64,000 nucleotides of DNA from Fratercula arctica (Eukaryota > Chordata > Aves > Charadriiformes > Alcidae), in contig CANTUZ010000001.1 of the NCBI GenBank assembly GCA_947846985.1, forward strand, positions 30,714,727 to 30,778,726, written 5' to 3'. The stretch's first letter is position 1. Each line of letters opens with the position of its first letter. The position numbers and the translations under genes are program-made. Of this stretch, positions 62,001 to 64,000 are shown one piece after another. Below the pieces are notes generated by a model that was given only the letters and a program-made list of their open reading frames with translations, searched no databases and was not told the origin of the DNA.

Positions 62001-63839
62001 CTTGGGTTAGGCCTTAAGAAATTACATTCTGTCAACATATCACACAGGAAAAGACATAGTTTCTGTAAATACGAAAACGCACTTTAAACAGAATACAGTA
62101 GCAGAAAAGAATATTCACATTTATTTCTTTAAAAAATGGGAAGAAACTTGAAACACTGTGCATCAATACTGGAACCTTTTTGAGGTACTAATTATGGCTA
62201 CTTTGTTAGGCACTTCTGTACAATATTTGCTTATTAACTACTGGACCAGATTTTCTTATAGAGAGAGAAATTTTATTTACTAAAAATATTAGCTCATATT
62301 ACCGTGCTTTGTCCTCCTTCCCCAATGCAATATACACGTAAGCGATAGGAACAACCAGGATTTAGTCGGTCGCACACGTGTTCCCTCGCACCTCCGCTGT
62401 ATACTGTGTCCCATTTGTTTCCTGAAAGGTTAAAAATAAGTGTGCAATGAACCAAGGTGTTATTTGCCACTCTTCAGTACCAGCCACAGCAGGTATCCTA
62501 GCTTCACTAAATAAGCATGTGCCTGATGTTTATCAAAAAAATATAAGGCTTGCTTTGAGTCTCCAGAAAAAGATCCAATCATTTCATAAAGATAGTTTTC
62601 TAGGTAAATTTGTGTAGATCTGCTGAAGTGAAATATCTTCCTTATTTGGTATTCACATTAACTAGGAAAGAATTTACTTTTAATGAAGTAGTTATTACTG
62701 GTCCAGCAAGCACATTCAAACATCCAAACCAAATAAATAGGAAAGATACAAAAGCAAAATTTTGTATGGAAAAGAAACTTCTAGTTAATACATTCATTTT
62801 GCACAATGTAACTACAGTTTACAGTTGATAAACTTGTTCCTGTATTCCTGAATGGCCGAGTACCATCTGAAATACTAATTTCATTCTTTGCTATTCAGTC
62901 AGATTCTTAAATCAGATACTCTTTAGTGTTCTCTCTCTCTTTTTAAAGAGATTAAGCAGGGAACCTGGGGACTCTCAATTAGATCTCCAACAACTCAGTA
63001 CATCACAGAATTTAGAGGACTGGCAATGAAACGTAATACACAGCTCACTAAATCTGCATGAAAGCCTCAGGTAAGTCATTCCAAAAGAGACTTAACGTGG
63101 ACACACAATGGAGTAAGAAAAGTGATAGACTTTACTATCAAAAGAACAACAGCTGAGACCCCTGACAGGGCTGCCATTGCAATGTGGGGACAGTGCGCTG
63201 CCTTAATCTGACACAGCACTGGAGAAATATAAACTTTCATTCTCAGTGTGACGTTTCTGAATTTAATAAGGTTACTTAAGAGGTGTAGATTTTTAAATAA
63301 TTTAGCTGGATAGCTTTATGTCCAGTTTAGAAATACTGTTAATTTCCTTTCTGTATGAAAGGACAGAAAAGCAAGTAGCAGAGACATCCCAACTGCATCA
63401 CTGTTCTACTTTAATAGTGATAAATGGAGCACTAGTTTTTCTTTCATCTGTCACACATCCAACAAAGCTACGTGGCCCTGTCCTTTTGCCCTAAAATGTT
63501 GTGAATGTGTCATTTCATTTCCAAAACAGAATACACCTAATTAATCAGTTACACACGGAGCACCTCTTTTGACACAGAGTTTTGTGGCATCTTCTTTCTA
63601 AGCCAGAGAAAAAGAACCTCTTGTATACAAGCATCAGCATCCCTATTTTTTTAATGGCAGTCCCTTGCAATAACTTTCCCTATCATAATACACATTTTAC
63701 TCTTCCCACAGGTGCACACATGCAGAAAAAAGAACACAGCTGAATGCCAACATATGCTCCAAATATTTACCATTTAAGCCTTCAGACATTTCCACGACAT
63801 ATGTATTTATTGCTGCTCCTCCATTGTCTTTTGGCGGAT
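46723..63839 (-). CDS. FNDC3A: FNDC3A, fibronectin type III domain-containing protein 3A (3' part of gene)
   Basis: Eleven consecutive coding exons on the minus strand join without a frame break to 611 C-terminal residues: 63771-63839, 62303-62421, 60300-60405, 60037-60212, 58908-59021, 55474-55623, 55106-55389, 52867-53076, 51272-51438, 49777-49904 and 46723-47037. All introns are GT-AG. Six FN3 repeats are visible from their closing strands (for example [58 protein letters not shown]). The chain ends in a ~23-residue hydrophobic segment and QYFVIK, a tail-type anchor. The family (human about 1,200 residues, nine FN3 domains) is an ER/Golgi and acrosomal membrane protein needed for Sertoli-spermatid adhesion in mouse. 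The N-terminal half is outside the window. FNDC3B is the main alternative. Exact matches such as [19 protein letters not shown] and the MLNR neighbour favour FNDC3A. Confidence 0.95.
47038..49776 (-). other. FNDC3A last intron
   Basis: 2.74-kb GT-AG intron. No repeats or nested genes recognised. Short open frames in either direction are judged to be chance. Confidence 0.8.
49777..49904 (-). CDS. FNDC3A: FNDC3A coding exon
   Basis: 128 bases encoding [20 protein letters not shown] and then [20 protein letters not shown] and FKQ. First half of the last FN3 domain. Acceptor TTCTGCAG, donor CAG|GTATGA. Confidence 0.96.
50050..50791 (+). mobile_element. Solo LTR of an avian endogenous retrovirus in an FNDC3A intron
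   Basis: About 742 bases starting TGTCCTGG and ending CACGACA, with short inverted ends (TGTC/GACA). It has a TATA box TATAAAA at 50388-50394, an ATTAAA poly(A)-type signal at 50667-50672, and a CCAAT-type box near the end. The TGTCCTGGTTTGAG start is characteristic of abundant avian LTRs. Oriented antisense to FNDC3A, between the exons at 49777-49904 and 51272-51438. No internal viral genes. A clear target-site duplication was not seen. Confidence 0.8.
51272..51438 (-). CDS. FNDC3A: FNDC3A coding exon
   Basis: 167 bases starting [20 protein letters not shown], with [20 protein letters not shown], ending SVPAALK. Nearly identical to the mammalian protein in this stretch. Acceptor TTTTCAG, donor AAAG|GTAAAG. 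Confidence 0.96.
52867..53076 (-). CDS. FNDC3A: FNDC3A coding exon
   Basis: 210 bases starting [20 protein letters not shown] and ending [13 protein letters not shown]. The acceptor has two tandem AGs (CTAGAG). The first AG is the one that keeps frame with the previous exon's two leftover bases. Donor GAAG|GTTGGT. Confidence 0.95.
53077..55105 (-). other. FNDC3A intron
   Basis: AT-rich intron of about 2.0 kb. No transposon or nested gene recognised. The 131-codon open frame at 54013-54408 (plus) has no recognisable feature. Confidence 0.75.
55106..55389 (-). CDS. FNDC3A: FNDC3A coding exon
   Basis: 284 bases starting [20 protein letters not shown], through a linker with [19 protein letters not shown], to GLQPDTTYR (Arg shared with the next exon). 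Acceptor TTTGCAG, donor TACAG|GTATGC. Confidence 0.96.
55474..55623 (-). CDS. FNDC3A: FNDC3A coding exon
   Basis: 150 bases (50 codons) starting [20 protein letters not shown] and ending [12 protein letters not shown]. Typical FN3 C to F strands. Acceptor TTTAAAG, donor CAG|GTAAAG. Confidence 0.95.
55787..56249 (-). mobile_element. CR1 LINE 3' fragment in FNDC3A intron
   Basis: Begins on the plus strand with AGAATCATAGGTTGGAAGGG and ends near CAACAGGTCCATGTCCTG. It is the complement of a CR1 3' UTR and ORF2 C-terminus, in the same orientation as FNDC3A. The 3' boundary is clear. The element is 5'-truncated and its coding frame is broken. Confidence 0.94.
57290..58190 (+). mobile_element. Old, highly diverged CR1-like LINE fragment
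   Basis: The plus strand follows the CR1 ORF2 C-terminal layout in degraded form: 'CCTCTACTCAGCACTTGTGG', 'CATCTCCAGTACTGTGTCCC', 'TGGGCTCCTCAATACAACAC', then 'AGTCCAGTGGAGGGCCGCCA', and a 3' UTR-like GGTTGAACTAAATGACATCT ending in GAGATTCTAT. Many substitutions and indels indicate an old insertion, antisense to FNDC3A. Boundaries are approximate. Confidence 0.75.
58908..59021 (-). CDS. FNDC3A: FNDC3A coding exon
   Basis: 114 bases (38 codons) starting [20 protein letters not shown] and ending CAQVSWE. It closes one FN3 domain and opens the next. Acceptor TCAATAG, donor GAG|GTAAGA. Confidence 0.95.
59022..60036 (-). other. FNDC3A intron
   Basis: About 1.0 kb of AT-rich intron with no recognisable repeat or gene. 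Confidence 0.75.
60037..60212 (-). CDS. FNDC3A: FNDC3A coding exon
   Basis: 176 bases beginning [20 protein letters not shown] and ending [15 protein letters not shown]. Acceptor TTTTTAG, donor GGG|GTAAGG. It completes most of one FN3 unit. Confidence 0.95.
60300..60405 (-). CDS. FNDC3A: FNDC3A coding exon
   Basis: 106 bases encoding [20 protein letters not shown] and then [15 protein letters not shown], an FN3 linker and first strands. Acceptor TTTTGTAG, donor TGGG|GTAATT. Confidence 0.94.
60406..62302 (-). other. FNDC3A intron
   Basis: About 1.9 kb. Contains a short GTGTGTGTGTGTG run near 61761. Open frames at 61059-61336 (plus) and 61669-62038 (minus) have no recognisable features. Confidence 0.7.
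62303..62421 (-). CDS. FNDC3A: FNDC3A coding exon
   Basis: 119 bases encoding [20 protein letters not shown] and [19 protein letters not shown], the second half of the FN3 domain begun in the previous exon. Acceptor CTTTCAG, donor ACG|GTAATA. Confidence 0.94.
62422..63770 (-). other. FNDC3A intron
   Basis: About 1.35 kb of AT-rich sequence. Nothing else recognised. Confidence 0.75.
63771..63839 (-). CDS. FNDC3A: FNDC3A coding exon (first in window)
   Basis: 69 bases after a TTTTATAG acceptor, encoding [20 protein letters not shown] plus LN, the start of an FN3 domain (PPxDNGG is the usual FNDC3 A-C strand pattern). Donor AATG|GTAAAT. The upstream exons lie beyond the right edge. Confidence 0.93.
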
Positions 63840-64000
63840 CTATAAAAAACAGCAATATTCCAACTAAGCGAGGTAAATTAAATGGTTTTGTAGCTTTTAG
63901 GGAGAATTTACAAAAGGCAAAATCAACAGCTGACTGGAGACGGGTGCTTGTTTAGACAGACAGCATCCTAGCTAGCGACAGCACCCTAGTTCAGGACAGC

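Noticed and set aside
1..64000. CRISPR arrays, operons, phage or bacterial defence systems
   Set aside because: The window is clearly vertebrate. Repeats are CR1, LTR, minisatellite or simple repeats, with no regular repeat-spacer array.

Overview
The window comes from a bird genome. Evidence is the number of CR1 LINE fragments ending in the ATTCTATG-type 3' terminus, two avian-type solo LTRs, compact GT-AG split genes with CpG-island promoters, and coding exons that read as vertebrate orthologues. The species cannot be fixed from the sequence alone.

Three protein-coding genes lie head-to-tail on the minus strand, so transcription runs from high to low coordinates. FNDC3A (63.8 to about 44.4 kb) is partial: the last eleven coding exons, with six fibronectin type III units and a C-terminal membrane anchor, are here and its 5' half lies beyond the right edge. 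MLNR, the motilin receptor (43.4 to 40.4 kb), is complete in two coding exons. CDADC1 (18.84 to 5.73 kb) is a two-domain cytidine/dCTP deaminase, found here as nine coding exons from a CpG island at 18.3-19.4 kb. The order FNDC3A-MLNR-CDADC1 matches human 13q14.2, which independently supports calling the receptor MLNR rather than GHSR and the FN3 protein FNDC3A rather than FNDC3B.

Layout: 1-5.7 kb is intergenic with two CR1 fragments. 5.7-18.9 kb is CDADC1 with two intronic CR1 tails. 18.3-19.4 kb is its CpG-island promoter. 19.4-40.4 kb is intergenic, with a solo-LTR candidate at 24.2-25.1 kb, a long decayed CR1 at 26.2-29.75 kb and simple repeats. 40.4-43.4 kb is MLNR. 43.58-44.36 kb is a GC-rich ~33-bp minisatellite between the MLNR start and the FNDC3A poly(A) signal. 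44.45-46.72 kb is the presumed FNDC3A 3' UTR. 46.7-63.8 kb is FNDC3A exons and introns, with an intronic solo LTR (50.05-50.79 kb) and two CR1 copies.

The three genes act in unrelated processes (ER-membrane FN3 protein, gut peptide GPCR, nucleotide deaminase) and are neighbours by conserved synteny. The most unusual structure is the minisatellite immediately upstream of MLNR. It has a six-unit, 198-bp higher-order repeat, no minus-strand stop in the MLNR frame, and fills most of the ~1 kb between two tandem genes. I found no CRISPR array, tRNA, rRNA, operon or other prokaryotic system.
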